Shown one piece after another: positions 41,309 through 50,320 of a stretch of DNA of 64,000 bases (the first letter of the stretch is position 1; every line of letters starts with the position of its first letter). Position numbers and translations under genes: made by a program. Where the stretch lies: NCBI GenBank assembly GCA_030154445.1, contig JAGUQW010000006.1:62001-126000 (forward strand), read 5' to 3'. The notes below the pieces were generated by a model. That model searched no databases, had not been told where the DNA came from, and saw only the letters and a program-made list of their open reading frames with translations. Source of the DNA: Spirochaetota bacterium (GTDB lineage Bacteria; Spirochaetota; Brevinematia; Brevinematales; Brevinemataceae).

Positions 41309-43048
41309 ATGACTACAACTAAAATAAAAGGTATATCCGCTTGCCCAGGAGTTGTTTCAGGAAAAGTATTTATCTTTGCACAACCAGAAATCAAAATTAA
41401 TAATAAAAATATTGTAGAATCACAAATAGAACAAGAAAATCAATTGTTTGATACAGGGCGTACTCAAGCAAAAGAACAATTAGAAAATATCAAGAGAATC
41501 ACTTTAAAAAATATCGGTGTAGCCGAGGCTGAGATTTTTGATGGACATATAGAAATTTTACTTGATGAAAGTATGGAAGAAGAAGTTAAAACATTAATCA
41601 AAGATGAGCTATTTTCTGCTGATAAAGCAACACAAATCGTAGCAGACCAATATATAGAAATGTTTAGTTCTATGGAAGATACTTATATGCGAGAAAGAGC
41701 TGCTGATATGAAAGATATATTTAGACGCCTTGTATCTAATATTTTGGGTATTCATATTCCTCAATTATCAGAAATAGATGAGCCTTCTATTGTGATTGCA
41801 TTTGATTTAACACCTTCTGATACGGCTCAAATGGACAAAGAAAAAGTACTAGGATTTGTAACTGCCGAAGGTGGTGCTACTTCGCATGTTGCTATTATGT
41901 CTCGCACTTTAGTAATTCCTGCCATTGTAGGAGCTAGAGAAATTTTGGATAATGTTCAAAATGGTCAAGATATTATTTTAGATGGTTCTGAAGGTGATAT
42001 TATTATTAATCCAAATGTCGAAGATAAAAAATTTTATGATAACAAACTAAACGAATACAAAAAAGAAGTTCAAAGACTTGCAGGGCTCAAAAATTTACCT
42101 GCTATTACCAAAGATGGAGTAACTATTGATCTCTGTGCTAATGTTGGTACTGATATTGATGCTTTACCGGCATTAGAGCAGGGTGCAAAAGGTGTTGGAT
42201 TGTATCGTAGTGAATTTCTTTATATGGATAGATCCAATTGGCCTTCAGAAGAAGAACAAACAAATGCCTATGCTAATGTAGTTCGTGCCTTTGATAAAGA
42301 TCTTGTTATTATTAGAACACTAGATATTGGTGGTGATAAGAGTTTAGATTATTTTACATTTCCTCATGAATTGAATCCTTTCTTAGGTTGGAGAGCTCTA
42401 AGAGTATGTTTGGATAAAGTTGATATTTTCAAAACTCAATTGAGATCTATTTTACAAGCTTCTGCTCATGGTAAAGTTGGTATTATGTATCCTATGGTTA
42501 TTTCTTTAGAAGAAGTTCAGCGTGCTAATGAATTATTAGAAGAATGTAAAAAAGAACTTTTAGCGGAAGGAATAGATTTTGATCCTAAAATTCAACGAGG
42601 GGTCATGATAGAAACTCCATCAGCAGCAATGATAGCGAATGAATTAGCAGATCTTGTTGATTTCTTTAGTTATGGTACTAATGATCTAACACAGTATACT
42701 CTTGCAGTAGATAGAGGTAACCCACATATTGTTAAGCTATATGATTCATTCCATCCTTCAGTACTGCGTCTTATGGCTCAAGCAACGGCTGCAGCAAATG
42801 CTAAAAATGTTTGGGTTGGTGTTTGTGGAGAATTGGGAGGACATCCTCTTGCTACTTTATTTTTGATAGGTATAGGGGTAAAAGAATTAAGTATGAGTGC
42901 GATTAGTATTCCTAAAATCAAAGAAATTATTCGTGCAACAACAATGACAGAAGCTAAAGAAATTGCTCAAAAAGTTCTTTCTTTAGGTACAGGTGCAGAA
43001 ATACAAAAATTCTTAGAAGAATCACTTGAAAAAGTATTAAATAAATAA
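41309..43048 (+). CDS. ptsI: PTS enzyme I
   Basis: Phosphoenolpyruvate-protein phosphotransferase, the first step of the sugar PTS. It autophosphorylates from PEP and donates to HPr. The 579-residue protein has the phosphohistidine motif GGATSHVAIMS (H193), and the C-terminal PEP-binding barrel with GLYRSEFLY, GVMIETPSAA, FFSYGTNDLTQYTLAVDR and VCGELGGHP (the conserved cysteine acid). GGAG precedes the ATG. It is between the nag genes and ptsH in one operon, so general PTS proteins are tied to amino-sugar use here. Confidence 0.96.
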   Translation: MTTTKIKGISACPGVVSGKVFIFAQPEIKINNKNIVESQIEQENQLFDTGRTQAKEQLENIKRITLKNIGVAEAEIFDGHIEILLDESMEEEVKTLIKDELFSADKATQIVADQYIEMFSSMEDTYMRERAADMKDIFRRLVSNILGIHIPQLSEIDEPSIVIAFDLTPSDTAQMDKEKVLGFVTAEGGATSHVAIMSRTLVIPAIVGAREILDNVQNGQDIILDGSEGDIIINPNVEDKKFYDNKLNEYKKEVQRLAGLKNLPAITKDGVTIDLCANVGTDIDALPALEQGAKGVGLYRSEFLYMDRSNWPSEEEQTNAYANVVRAFDKDLVIIRTLDIGGDKSLDYFTFPHELNPFLGWRALRVCLDKVDIFKTQLRSILQASAHGKVGIMYPMVISLEEVQRANELLEECKKELLAEGIDFDPKIQRGVMIETPSAAMIANELADLVDFFSYGTNDLTQYTLAVDRGNPHIVKLYDSFHPSVLRLMAQATAAANAKNVWVGVCGELGGHPLATLFLIGIGVKELSMSAISIPKIKEIIRATTMTEAKEIAQKVLSLGTGAEIQKFLEESLEKVLNK

Positions 43049-43080
43049 TATAATATATTAGTTATATTAAGGAGTTGAAA

Positions 43081-43344
43081 ATGAGTTGTATAGAAGTCAC
43101 CATATCAAATGAAACAGGTTTGCATACAAGACCTGGTAATGAACTAGTTAAACTTGTAAAAAGTTTTGAAGGTTCTACAATAGAATTAGAAAAAGGTGAT
43201 AGAAAAGTTATTGGTAATTCTTTACTCAAAATCATGTCTTTAGCTGTGAAAAAGGGAGATATGTTAAAAATACATATTTCTGGTGGAGATGAAGCAAAAA
43301 TTGGAGAACAGTTAGTTTCTTTCTTTGCAAATCTTAAAGATTAA
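43081..43344 (+). CDS. ptsH: PTS phosphocarrier protein HPr
   Basis: An 87-residue HPr that carries phosphate from EI to EIIA on H15, seen in TGLHTRPGNELV. The usual GLHARPA has glycine for the last alanine here. The Ser-46 region is NSLLKIMSLAV (S47), so regulatory serine phosphorylation is possible, but no HPr kinase lies in the window. I set the start at the ATG at 43081, six bases after AAGGAG; the TTG two codons upstream touches the ribosome site. Last gene of the nag/pts operon. Confidence 0.93.
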   Translation: MSCIEVTISNETGLHTRPGNELVKLVKSFEGSTIELEKGDRKVIGNSLLKIMSLAVKKGDMLKIHISGGDEAKIGEQLVSFFANLKD

Positions 43345-43362
43345 TTTTTAATATTTAAAATG

Positions 43363-43395
43363 AAAACACTCTTGGTAATAAACTAAGAGTGTTTT
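43363..43395. terminator. Terminator of the nag/pts operon
   Basis: AAAACACTCTT (43363-43373) pairs with AAGAGTGTTTT (43385-43395) around an 11-base loop, followed by more T residues on the plus strand. Confidence 0.72.
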
Positions 43396-43481
43396 TTTGT
43401 TTGAATACACAGTATATGAAATAACAAAAGAAAAATATACAGGATCTATAATGTATAATCTTTATCAAGTTAGATAATGAT

Positions 43482-44846
43482 TTAAGATAATGGTGCTGTA
43501 GCCCATTTGTCCCAATATTTTTTTAACATATGATTTCTAATAATATAAGTCAATACAATTCTCAAAATTTCTTCAATAATAGTAGCTGCCCAAATTCCTG
43601 TAATACCAAAATTTGTATGGTATAGTATCCAATAAGACAATATAACGCGTATAGGAATAGCAACAAGGCTAACATAAAGAGAATAACGAGCGTAGCCCAT
43701 ACCATTTAAGGTGCTCATATTAATCCCTACAGTCATTGTAATTAAAGCTATACTCAAAATCCATAAAAAATTATCCAAGGTAGTTTGTACAATTATCTGA
43801 TCGTTAGAAAACAATCTAACAATAGGAATTCTAAGTATATAAAAAAATAACATAATAGACAATCCTGTAATCCATTTAGTTTTGGTTACAGATCTTATTA
43901 TTGCAATCATTCTATCTTTTCGTTTGGCTCCAAATGATCTGCCTATTAAGGACATATTTGCAATATCAAATCCATATAAAAGTTTGTAACACATATCACT
44001 AAGTAAGAATCCTACATTGAAGATTGCCCCCCCTAAAGGAAAAACAGCATTCATCATGGATATGATACTAGCAGTAGATAAACTCCAAATCATTATTTCT
44101 ATAGTAAGAGGAAATCCTAATTTGAAACGCTCTTTAAGATCATATTGAAGAGGCAATATAGTAGTAGTTTTGATATTGAGATAATTATGTTTCCAAAAAT
44201 ACATACTCAAGATTGTTGTAGCTACAAGCTCTGCCAATACAGTAGCAATAGCAGCACCTTGAATCCCAAATTCTGGAATAGGCCCTAAGCCCCAAATCAA
44301 AATAGGATCAAGAATAATATTTGTGAAACATTGAGCAAGAGTAGCATACATAATTATTTTAGTATTTCCTAAGGATTCCAAAATAGATGCAGGAGCACCT
44401 AATCCAACAAATCTAAAAAAATATAAAAATGATACTGTTTTAATATAGATAATAGCGTTATCAGCAGGATCTCCTGTCAAATTCATCAATTTTGCTATTA
44501 CTGGACTCATTATTTGCCAAAAAACAAAAAAACAAAAAGATAATATAATTGCTATTAAAAAAGTCATTTGAGCAACTTTAGTAGCAGATTTTTTATTTTT
44601 TGATCCAATACGCTGAGCAATCATAACCGTAGTTGCGGAAGCTATCCCAATCCAAAATGATTCAAACATCCAAAAAGGTATAATAACAGATGAAATGGCC
44701 AGTAAACTATCACTATTATATTGACCAATATACATTGTATCAATAATTTGTTGTATATATTGAGAAAGTGAGCGAAGACTAGCTGGAATACCAATTCCTA
44801 AAATTAAAGGAGTTATTTTTCGGGTTAATTTGTTATATGTTGACAT
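43482..44846 (-). CDS. MATE-family efflux transporter
   Basis: A 454-residue, 12-helix membrane protein of the MATE type, which exports drugs or metabolites in exchange for sodium or protons. The first helix pair has ILGIGIPASLRSLSQYIQQIID and TMYIGQYNSDSLLAISSV. The later ASATTVMIAQRIGSKN and the mirrored C-terminal half NMSLIGRSFGAKRKDR are characteristic (the AQxxGxxN/K signature occurs in both halves). The substrate cannot be told. It sits between the nag/pts operon and EIICB but has its own promoter and a separate terminator. Confidence 0.92.
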   Translation of the reverse strand: MSTYNKLTRKITPLILGIGIPASLRSLSQYIQQIIDTMYIGQYNSDSLLAISSVIIPFWMFESFWIGIASATTVMIAQRIGSKNKKSATKVAQMTFLIAIILSFCFFVFWQIMSPVIAKLMNLTGDPADNAIIYIKTVSFLYFFRFVGLGAPASILESLGNTKIIMYATLAQCFTNIILDPILIWGLGPIPEFGIQGAAIATVLAELVATTILSMYFWKHNYLNIKTTTILPLQYDLKERFKLGFPLTIEIMIWSLSTASIISMMNAVFPLGGAIFNVGFLLSDMCYKLLYGFDIANMSLIGRSFGAKRKDRMIAIIRSVTKTKWITGLSIMLFFYILRIPIVRLFSNDQIIVQTTLDNFLWILSIALITMTVGINMSTLNGMGYARYSLYVSLVAIPIRVILSYWILYHTNFGITGIWAATIIEEILRIVLTYIIRNHMLKKYWDKWATAPLS

Positions 44847-44877
44847 CTGAAAATCCTAATAAAAGTTATATAATAAT

Positions 44878-44907
44878 AGTATAGTTATATTGTATCTATA
44901 TTGTCAA
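44878..44907 (-). promoter_or_regulatory. Promoter of the MATE transporter gene
   Basis: On the minus strand, TTGACA (44907-44902), 18 bases, TATACT (44883-44878). Confidence 0.5.
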
Positions 44908-44945
44908 ATATAAATACCTATTATCTTCTAAATAATAAAAAAACA

Positions 44946-44982
44946 TTAAAAAATCCCCTAGTTTATACTAGAGGATTTTTTA
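44946..44982 (-). terminator. Terminator of the EIICB gene
   Basis: TTAAAAAATCCCCTAGT (44946-44962) pairs with ACTAGAGGATTTTTTAA (44966-44982), with one mismatch and a 3-base loop, just past the EIICB stop (minus strand). Confidence 0.7.
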
Positions 44983-44996
44983 ACACATAGAATATA

Positions 44997-46535
44997 TTAT
45001 TTTTTCATAAATTTAATCATTTCATTTTTATAAATATCGGATTGAGTCCCAAAAATAGCTTGTGTTCCATTTCCAGAAATAATAATAGCTTTAGCACCTA
45101 ATTCTTTTAATTTATCTTGATTGATGAGACTAACATCCATCACAGAAATTCTTAATCTAGTGATACAAGCATCTGTAGTAGTAATATTGCTAGCACCACC
45201 ATATGCTTCAACAAGTATTTCTGCAATTTCATCGATAGCTACATTTTTTACAGATATTGAGTTTAATTCACGACCAGGGGTTGGGATATTAAAAATTTTA
45301 ATAGCAAAATAAAATACGACAAAATATAGTATTGCCCAAACAATACCCAAGAGAATGAGCATGTATTGGTTATGTCCTAATCCGTAAAGTAGAGTAAAAT
45401 CAATTAGCCCATGAGAGAAAGTTGTACCATGGCGAATATCCATAGGAGTAACAATAAGATATGCTAAAAAGACTAAACCTGCGTGTGCTAAATAGAGTAA
45501 CGGAGCAACGAACATAAATGAAAATTCAATAGGTTCTGTAATACCTGTTATAAATGATGTGAGGGCTGCAGAGATCATTAATCCCATTACGGCTTTACGA
45601 TTTTTTGGTTTTGCACTCAAACCTATAGCAATAGCTGCTGCGGGTAGTCCCCACATTTTGAATAAATATGATGGTGCTAAATTTCCAGCAGTAGGATCTC
45701 CTGAAAGATAACGTGGAATTTCACCTTTTATTAATTCAGCCGGAAGAGCTGTACTAGCAAGAACATCGGAAGCATTTTGAGCTAAATAAGAAATTTCATT
45801 TTGGACACTAAGTAAATTAGCTTTATCAAAATTGCCTATTTCAAAGAAAAAAGGAACATTCCATACATGGTGAACACCAAGAGGAATAAGTAATCTTTCT
45901 AAAAAACCATACATTGGGAAAGCTATATTTGGATTTTCATAAGCTGCCCAGTTTGAAAAATTTTGGATAGCACTGCCAATAGGAGCCCAAATAAATACCA
46001 TTACTACCCCTAAAAGAAGACAAGACAAAGCATTTATAATAAGAACAAATCTTTTTCCTCCAAAAAATCCTAGAATTTCTGGTAATTGAGTATTATAAGT
46101 TCTATTAAAAACAAAAGCAGATAACCCTCCTACTAACAATCCACCAACAGCACCCATATCAAGAGATTGGATATTTAAGATAGATTTTGTTGGAATACTG
46201 TTGATTGTTGCAATAGCCCCTACAGTACCAAGAAAAACTACATAACCAACTAATGTTGCAAGAGCTGCTGCTCCATCATTGTTTGTAAAAGCGATTGCTG
46301 TTGCAATAGCAAATAATAAAGGAAGAATACTAAAAATAGTATCACCAGCAGTTCCCATAACACTAAAAATATTACTTAATATAGGTGATATCGCTATATT
46401 TTGTACTGCAAGAGCTGCTGGTACGCCCACACCTATCCCCAATAATAGACCAGCAACAGGTAGTACCGCAACAGGTAACATTAAAGCTTGCCCAAGTTTT
46501 TGCATGATTTCAAATCCTGAACCATTTTTTGACAT
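44997..46535 (-). CDS. PTS EIICB, glucose/N-acetylglucosamine type
   Basis: A membrane sugar permease plus EIIB domain of the glucose superfamily, 512 residues. The EIIC domain (1-~400) has MLPVAVLPVAGLLLGIGVG, HHVWNVPFFFEIG, GITEPIEFSFMFVAP and the conserved GHNQY region. The EIIB domain (~435-512) carries the phosphocysteine in DACITRLRISV (C457), followed by LGAKAIIISGNGTQAIFG. There is no EIIA domain, so the EIIA at 37864 would complete it. The nag genes next door suggest GlcNAc, but glucose specificity (PtsG) cannot be excluded. GAGGAG precedes the ATG. Confidence 0.92.
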   Translation of the reverse strand: MSKNGSGFEIMQKLGQALMLPVAVLPVAGLLLGIGVGVPAALAVQNIAISPILSNIFSVMGTAGDTIFSILPLLFAIATAIAFTNNDGAAALATLVGYVVFLGTVGAIATINSIPTKSILNIQSLDMGAVGGLLVGGLSAFVFNRTYNTQLPEILGFFGGKRFVLIINALSCLLLGVVMVFIWAPIGSAIQNFSNWAAYENPNIAFPMYGFLERLLIPLGVHHVWNVPFFFEIGNFDKANLLSVQNEISYLAQNASDVLASTALPAELIKGEIPRYLSGDPTAGNLAPSYLFKMWGLPAAAIAIGLSAKPKNRKAVMGLMISAALTSFITGITEPIEFSFMFVAPLLYLAHAGLVFLAYLIVTPMDIRHGTTFSHGLIDFTLLYGLGHNQYMLILLGIVWAILYFVVFYFAIKIFNIPTPGRELNSISVKNVAIDEIAEILVEAYGGASNITTTDACITRLRISVMDVSLINQDKLKELGAKAIIISGNGTQAIFGTQSDIYKNEMIKFMKK

Positions 46536-46580
46536 AATATTCTCCTCAATTAATCAATTATTAATATATATTTTTATTGT

Positions 46581-46616
46581 TATACTTTATAGTATATTAT
46601 ATTATTGAATAGTCAA
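46581..46616 (-). promoter_or_regulatory. Promoter of the EIICB gene with overlapping palindrome
   Basis: On the minus strand, TTGACT (46616-46611), 16 bases, TACTAT (46594-46589). The perfect palindrome TATACT-TTAT-AGTATA (46581-46596) lies on the -10 box and start point. It does not share the sequence of the EIIA operator. Confidence 0.45.
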
Positions 46617-46891
46617 GCAGAAAATCGTTATGGAAAATAATAAAAATAGATCTTTTTTCTAAATCTATGATCGTATATTATAAATTTAATTTGATTTGAT
46701 TTCAAACTTCTATTGATATTAAATAATTAGCTTAACATATAAAATCTACAGATATTATTATTTTGATCACTAGCTATCATAAATTTTTATAAAAATTTGA
46801 TATGTATTTGAATGTTATATATCTTTTATCATAAATTTTGCTAAATTAAAAAAGTTTTCAAAAATTTAAAAAATAAATGAAGAGGTTTAAG
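46617..46891. other. A/T-rich gap with no gene
   Basis: About 275 bases between the EIICB promoter and the decayed lipoprotein gene. It has only short A/T-rich hairpins and no ribosome-site-plus-frame, tRNA or terminator that I can support. It probably includes the old promoter of the pseudogene. Confidence 0.4.
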
Positions 46892-47265
46892 ATGAACAAA
46901 AAAAAAGATATCAATACATTAATAATTTTGTTGATTGCGATAGTTCCCCAATGTTCTTTGACTTCAAATGATAGAGCAGAGAGTAACTGGCTATTATCTG
47001 TTAATAATACTACATGGAAATCTGATCATAATGGTTAAAGTTTGCTCCTTTGGGAAAAAATATTCTTAAAGAAAATGGAGTACAATATTATTTTTGTTAT
47101 GCTGAAAATTCCAGAATAGGGATATATTTTACAGATATTAAATTTCCTCTAACTAAATGGTATGCATTTCATTTGACTAATGATTGAATTCAATATGGAC
47201 CTTTTTTATTGACAAATAATATCATGAAACAAACTAGTGAAAGTAATATTTTTATAAAACAATAG
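46892..47265 (+). pseudogene. Decayed lipoprotein gene (frameshift plus in-frame TGA)
   Basis: GAGG lies 7 bases before an ATG that encodes MNKKKDINTLIILLIAIVPQ followed by a lipobox-like cysteine, SLTSNDRAESNWLL and NTTWKSDHNG, then a TAA at 47036. Shifting by one base at that point opens a frame that reads LKFAPLGKNILKENGVQYYF, then SRIGIYFTDIKFPLTKWYAF. It meets an in-frame TGA (47185-47187) and continues to a TAG at 47263. One indel and one nonsense change (perhaps TGG to TGA) therefore separate it from an intact ~123-residue lipoprotein, about the size of the small family at 4-8 kb. I see no sign that TGA is a sense codon elsewhere. Confidence 0.6.
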
Positions 47266-47305
47266 TAATAAATAATAATTTTTTAAAATATCCGTAGATT
47301 GCAAT

Positions 47306-47334
47306 TTGATATTTTAGTAAAAATAAATTATAAT
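47306..47334 (+). promoter_or_regulatory. Sigma-70-type promoter of the acyl-CoA synthetase gene
   Basis: TTGATA (47306-47311), 17 bases, TATAAT (47329-47334). AAGGAG follows just before the start codon at 47369. This is one of the best matches in the window. Confidence 0.65.
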
Positions 47335-47368
47335 ACTGTCTATATAAATATTATAAAAGGAGAACTAT

Positions 47369-49111
47369 ATGTATTTAAATTTACAAAATCTAGCCGATTC
47401 TTTTGAATATAGAGAAAATTCTATTTATAGTAAAATGTATGACGGTGAAAGATATGTTGCTGTTACATACGGAACATTTTATAAAAATATTCGTGCTATT
47501 GCGAATTATTTACAAGAGATTTCTAAACTGAATAAAGGTGATAAATGTGCTATTATGTCAGAAAATCGTCCAGAATGGATGATGATGTATTTTGGAATTG
47601 TTTATAATGGTATTATTGCTGTTCCTTGTGATGTTATGCTTTCTCTTGAAGAGGTTAAAAATATTATTAGAAATTCTGGTATAGAAGTCATGGGTGTTTC
47701 TCTAAATATTTATGAAAAATTAATAAAAGATTTAGAAATTGTTTCGTTGATTAAAGAATGGATTGTTTTTGACTATTGTACGACACTTGAAGATACTACA
47801 AATACTATCTCATTCAAAGAAATATTAAAACAAGCTACTAATATATCCACATCTTTTATAAAAAATGAACTCAAACGATCAGATTTGGCATCCTTAATTT
47901 ATACATCTGGTACAACAGGTGATCCAAAAGCGATTATGCTTAGTAATGGTAATTTTATGCATCAAGCAAACAACTTATGGCAATCAGCTCGTTTGATAGA
48001 ACAAGATGTAATATTAAGTGTTCTCCCTTTGCATCATACTTTTCAATTTGCTGTAGAATTGACACTCTTTGCTATTGGGGGTACTATAGCTTATGCAGAT
48101 TCTATCAAGCCAACAAGATTAATAGATGTCATTAAAACAACAGAAGTCACTGTTATGATTGGTATTCCTACCCTATATGCCAAAATACTAGATGGAATTC
48201 ATAGAAATCTTACACAATTAAAATTTCCTATCAAGCAAATTGTTCAATTATTATTAAAAATTTCAGAATTATCTTATTTTATTACAGGGAATCATAAAAC
48301 TGGTAAAAAAATACTTGCTTTTTTACGCAAAAAAGCAGGCTTAGATACTGTAAAATATATGATTTCTGGAGCAGCTCCTTTGTCCCACTCTGTCGCAAAA
48401 GGATATGCTGTATTAGGATTTAATCTTGCTAATGGTTATGGATTAACAGAGGCATCACCAGTAATTTCTGTAGGTGATCCTTTAGGTCCTATTGATAATA
48501 AATCTGTTGGTAATGCAATTATGAATGTATCTTGGAAAATTGCAGATCCTGATTCTAGTGGAGTAGGTGAAATCTGTATAAAGGGTGAGAATGTGATGCA
48601 AGGGTATTTCAATGATATGGAATCAACAGCAATGGTACTTACTAATGATGGTTGGTTAAAAACAGGAGATATGGGATATATTGGGACTAAAAAAGGAAGA
48701 GAATATCTGTATATTACAGGTCGTTATAAAAATATTATTGTAACTGGTGGAGGTAAGAATGTCTATCCTGAAGAAATTGAAGAATTTATTAATACCCATG
48801 CCTATATTTTAGAATCCATTGTTATTGGAGTAGCAGTTGCTGATAATGATATGAGTGAAGTTCCTTGTGCCTTAATTGTATTAGATATGTTGAAATTAAC
48901 AGAAGAAGATATAGATCCGAATAGCTCACAAATAAAAGAAATCATCAATACTCATTTGAGAACAGTAAATACAAAATTACAAACATATCAAAAAATTCGT
49001 GGCTATGAAATTAGACAAGAAGAGTTAGAAAAAAATACCACAAGAAAAATTAAGCGTTTTGAATACAAAGGGCATAAATTTAGACATCTCTTGTCAAAAC
49101 ATTTTCATTAG
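47369..49111 (+). CDS. AMP-forming long-chain acyl-CoA synthetase-like protein
   Basis: A 580-residue ANL-superfamily enzyme that adenylates a carboxylic acid, probably a long-chain fatty acid, and transfers it to CoA. The core motifs are intact: SLIYTSGTTGDPKAIMLSN (AMP/phosphate loop), NGYGLTEASPVIS, GWLKTGDMGYI and GRYKNIIVTGGGKNVYPEEIE, which includes the lid hinge. The final catalytic lysine region is TRKIKRFEYK. The sequence resembles the FadD15-like bacterial group in its long spacer between motifs. Host-dependent spirochaetes often rely on such enzymes to use scavenged fatty acids; that link is inference. Monocistronic. Confidence 0.93.
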   Translation: MYLNLQNLADSFEYRENSIYSKMYDGERYVAVTYGTFYKNIRAIANYLQEISKLNKGDKCAIMSENRPEWMMMYFGIVYNGIIAVPCDVMLSLEEVKNIIRNSGIEVMGVSLNIYEKLIKDLEIVSLIKEWIVFDYCTTLEDTTNTISFKEILKQATNISTSFIKNELKRSDLASLIYTSGTTGDPKAIMLSNGNFMHQANNLWQSARLIEQDVILSVLPLHHTFQFAVELTLFAIGGTIAYADSIKPTRLIDVIKTTEVTVMIGIPTLYAKILDGIHRNLTQLKFPIKQIVQLLLKISELSYFITGNHKTGKKILAFLRKKAGLDTVKYMISGAAPLSHSVAKGYAVLGFNLANGYGLTEASPVISVGDPLGPIDNKSVGNAIMNVSWKIADPDSSGVGEICIKGENVMQGYFNDMESTAMVLTNDGWLKTGDMGYIGTKKGREYLYITGRYKNIIVTGGGKNVYPEEIEEFINTHAYILESIVIGVAVADNDMSEVPCALIVLDMLKLTEEDIDPNSSQIKEIINTHLRTVNTKLQTYQKIRGYEIRQEELEKNTTRKIKRFEYKGHKFRHLLSKHFH

Positions 49112-49150
49112 AAAATTTTCATTAATTATTACAAATCTAAATCTAAATCT

Positions 49151-49182
49151 AAAAAACTCTAGTTTTCAAACTAGAGTTTTTT
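49151..49182. terminator. Terminator between the acyl-CoA synthetase gene and manA
   Basis: AAAAAACTCTAGTTT (49151-49165) and AAACTAGAGTTTTTT (49168-49182) pair exactly. Three copies of AAATCT lie just upstream (49133-49150). Confidence 0.75.
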
Positions 49183-49201
49183 GTTGTTAAAATATTATTT
49201 T

Positions 49202-50164
49202 TTATTTAGGAAAAGCTTCAAGAAGTTCCCCATTTCCTTCTAAAGTTATTTCGAGATTTGCAGGTAATAAAAAGCTATCTCCTTGAGTAAGAGTCATTTT
49301 TTCATTTTGACAAGTCATTACAAAATAACCTTTTAGAATAGAGTAAAGTTTCATTATAGGAATACTTGATCTTATGATGGAGCTATTTATAGTCAATCGA
49401 TTTAGGGTGAAATATTCCCAATCTAGTAATTCTACTATTTCACTATGGTTATTTGCAAAAGATCTCACATCTGCTCTTGCTTGAAAATCAATAACATCTG
49501 CTGATTTTTTAAGATGAAGAGGTCTTTTTGTTCCATTTTCCAAACGATCAAAGTCATAAATGCGATAAGTAATATCAGAATTTTGTTGTAATTCACAAAT
49601 AAGAATAGATCCCTTTAAACTAGCATGTACCATGCCTGGTTTGATTACTACCAAATCACCTGCTTTTACAGAAATCTCTTCAAACATGTCATCAAACATA
49701 TTTTTATTTGCGTTTTCTAAGTACTGTTCAGCAGTAATACCTTCTTTCATTCCCATAATTAGGGTAGCATCATCACTTGCTGAGATTATATACCAACATT
49801 CGGCTTTACCAAAAGATTTTTCTATAGGAATAGAATAGAAATCATCGGGATGGACTTGAATAGATAATTTGTCATTAATATCCAAAAATTTTAGTAAGAG
49901 AGGAAATATATTGAGATATTTATCAGCGATATCTTTTCCTAATATTTCTGTAGAATAAGTATTCAATAATTCAGGAATAGTTTTGCCTTTGAATTCACCA
50001 TTGAGTACAATACCTAGACCATTATTGTGAGCAGAAGCTTCCCAACTTTCACCATAATTTTGATCTTTTTTAGGTAAATTTTTACTAAGGATTGTATTTA
50101 AAGCTCTTCCTCCCCAAACTTTTTCTTTAAAAATAGGGGAAAATTGCATAGGATAAAATTTCAT
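49202..50164 (-). CDS. manA: Mannose-6-phosphate isomerase, class I (ManA)
   Basis: A zinc enzyme that interconverts mannose-6-P and fructose-6-P, 320 residues. The cupin core has KVWGGRALNTIL, GESWEASAH, the metal-binding LSIQVHPDD and ECWYIISA motifs, and KPGMVHASLKG. It is the short form seen in Gram-positive bacteria and spirochaetes, without the long C-terminal insert of eukaryotic PMI. GGAG precedes the ATG. It is divergent from the TauE-like gene and shares an operator-like inverted repeat with it. Confidence 0.93.
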   Translation of the reverse strand: MKFYPMQFSPIFKEKVWGGRALNTILSKNLPKKDQNYGESWEASAHNNGLGIVLNGEFKGKTIPELLNTYSTEILGKDIADKYLNIFPLLLKFLDINDKLSIQVHPDDFYSIPIEKSFGKAECWYIISASDDATLIMGMKEGITAEQYLENANKNMFDDMFEEISVKAGDLVVIKPGMVHASLKGSILICELQQNSDITYRIYDFDRLENGTKRPLHLKKSADVIDFQARADVRSFANNHSEIVELLDWEYFTLNRLTINSSIIRSSIPIMKLYSILKGYFVMTCQNEKMTLTQGDSFLLPANLEITLEGNGELLEAFPK

Positions 50165-50201
50165 ATATTCTCCTTTTGATATATTCTTATATTTATATAT
50201 T

Positions 50202-50282
50202 ATTATAAATCTATTTTAGTTATTTGTCTAGTTAGTATTTTATTTTTGCTAACTATTATAATCTTTGTTATACTAACTAGAC
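50202..50282. promoter_or_regulatory. Divergent manA/TauE promoters sharing an inverted repeat
   Basis: For manA (minus): TAGACA (50230-50225), 17 bases, TATAAT (50207-50202). For the TauE-like gene (plus): TTGCTA (50246-50251), 17 bases, TATACT (50269-50274). The 13-base arms GTCTAGTTAGTAT (50226-50238) and ATACTAACTAGAC (50270-50282) are exact complements. One overlaps the manA -35 and the other the -10 of the opposite promoter. A third CTAACTA lies between them. This fits a repressor acting on both genes. Confidence 0.55.
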
Positions 50283-50320
50283 GAAAATTATAATTAATAT
50301 GCATTACCAAGGAGAATATT

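Noticed and set aside
46617-46891. Possible tRNA or small RNA in the gap after EIICB
   Set aside because: No cloverleaf, no GC-rich stem and no terminator could be found; only A/T-rich short hairpins.
47185-47187. In-frame TGA in the decayed lipoprotein, which could suggest TGA read as tryptophan
   Set aside because: Elsewhere TGA ends well-formed genes (for example at 8071-8073, just before a terminator), and conserved tryptophans use TGG, so the standard code holds.
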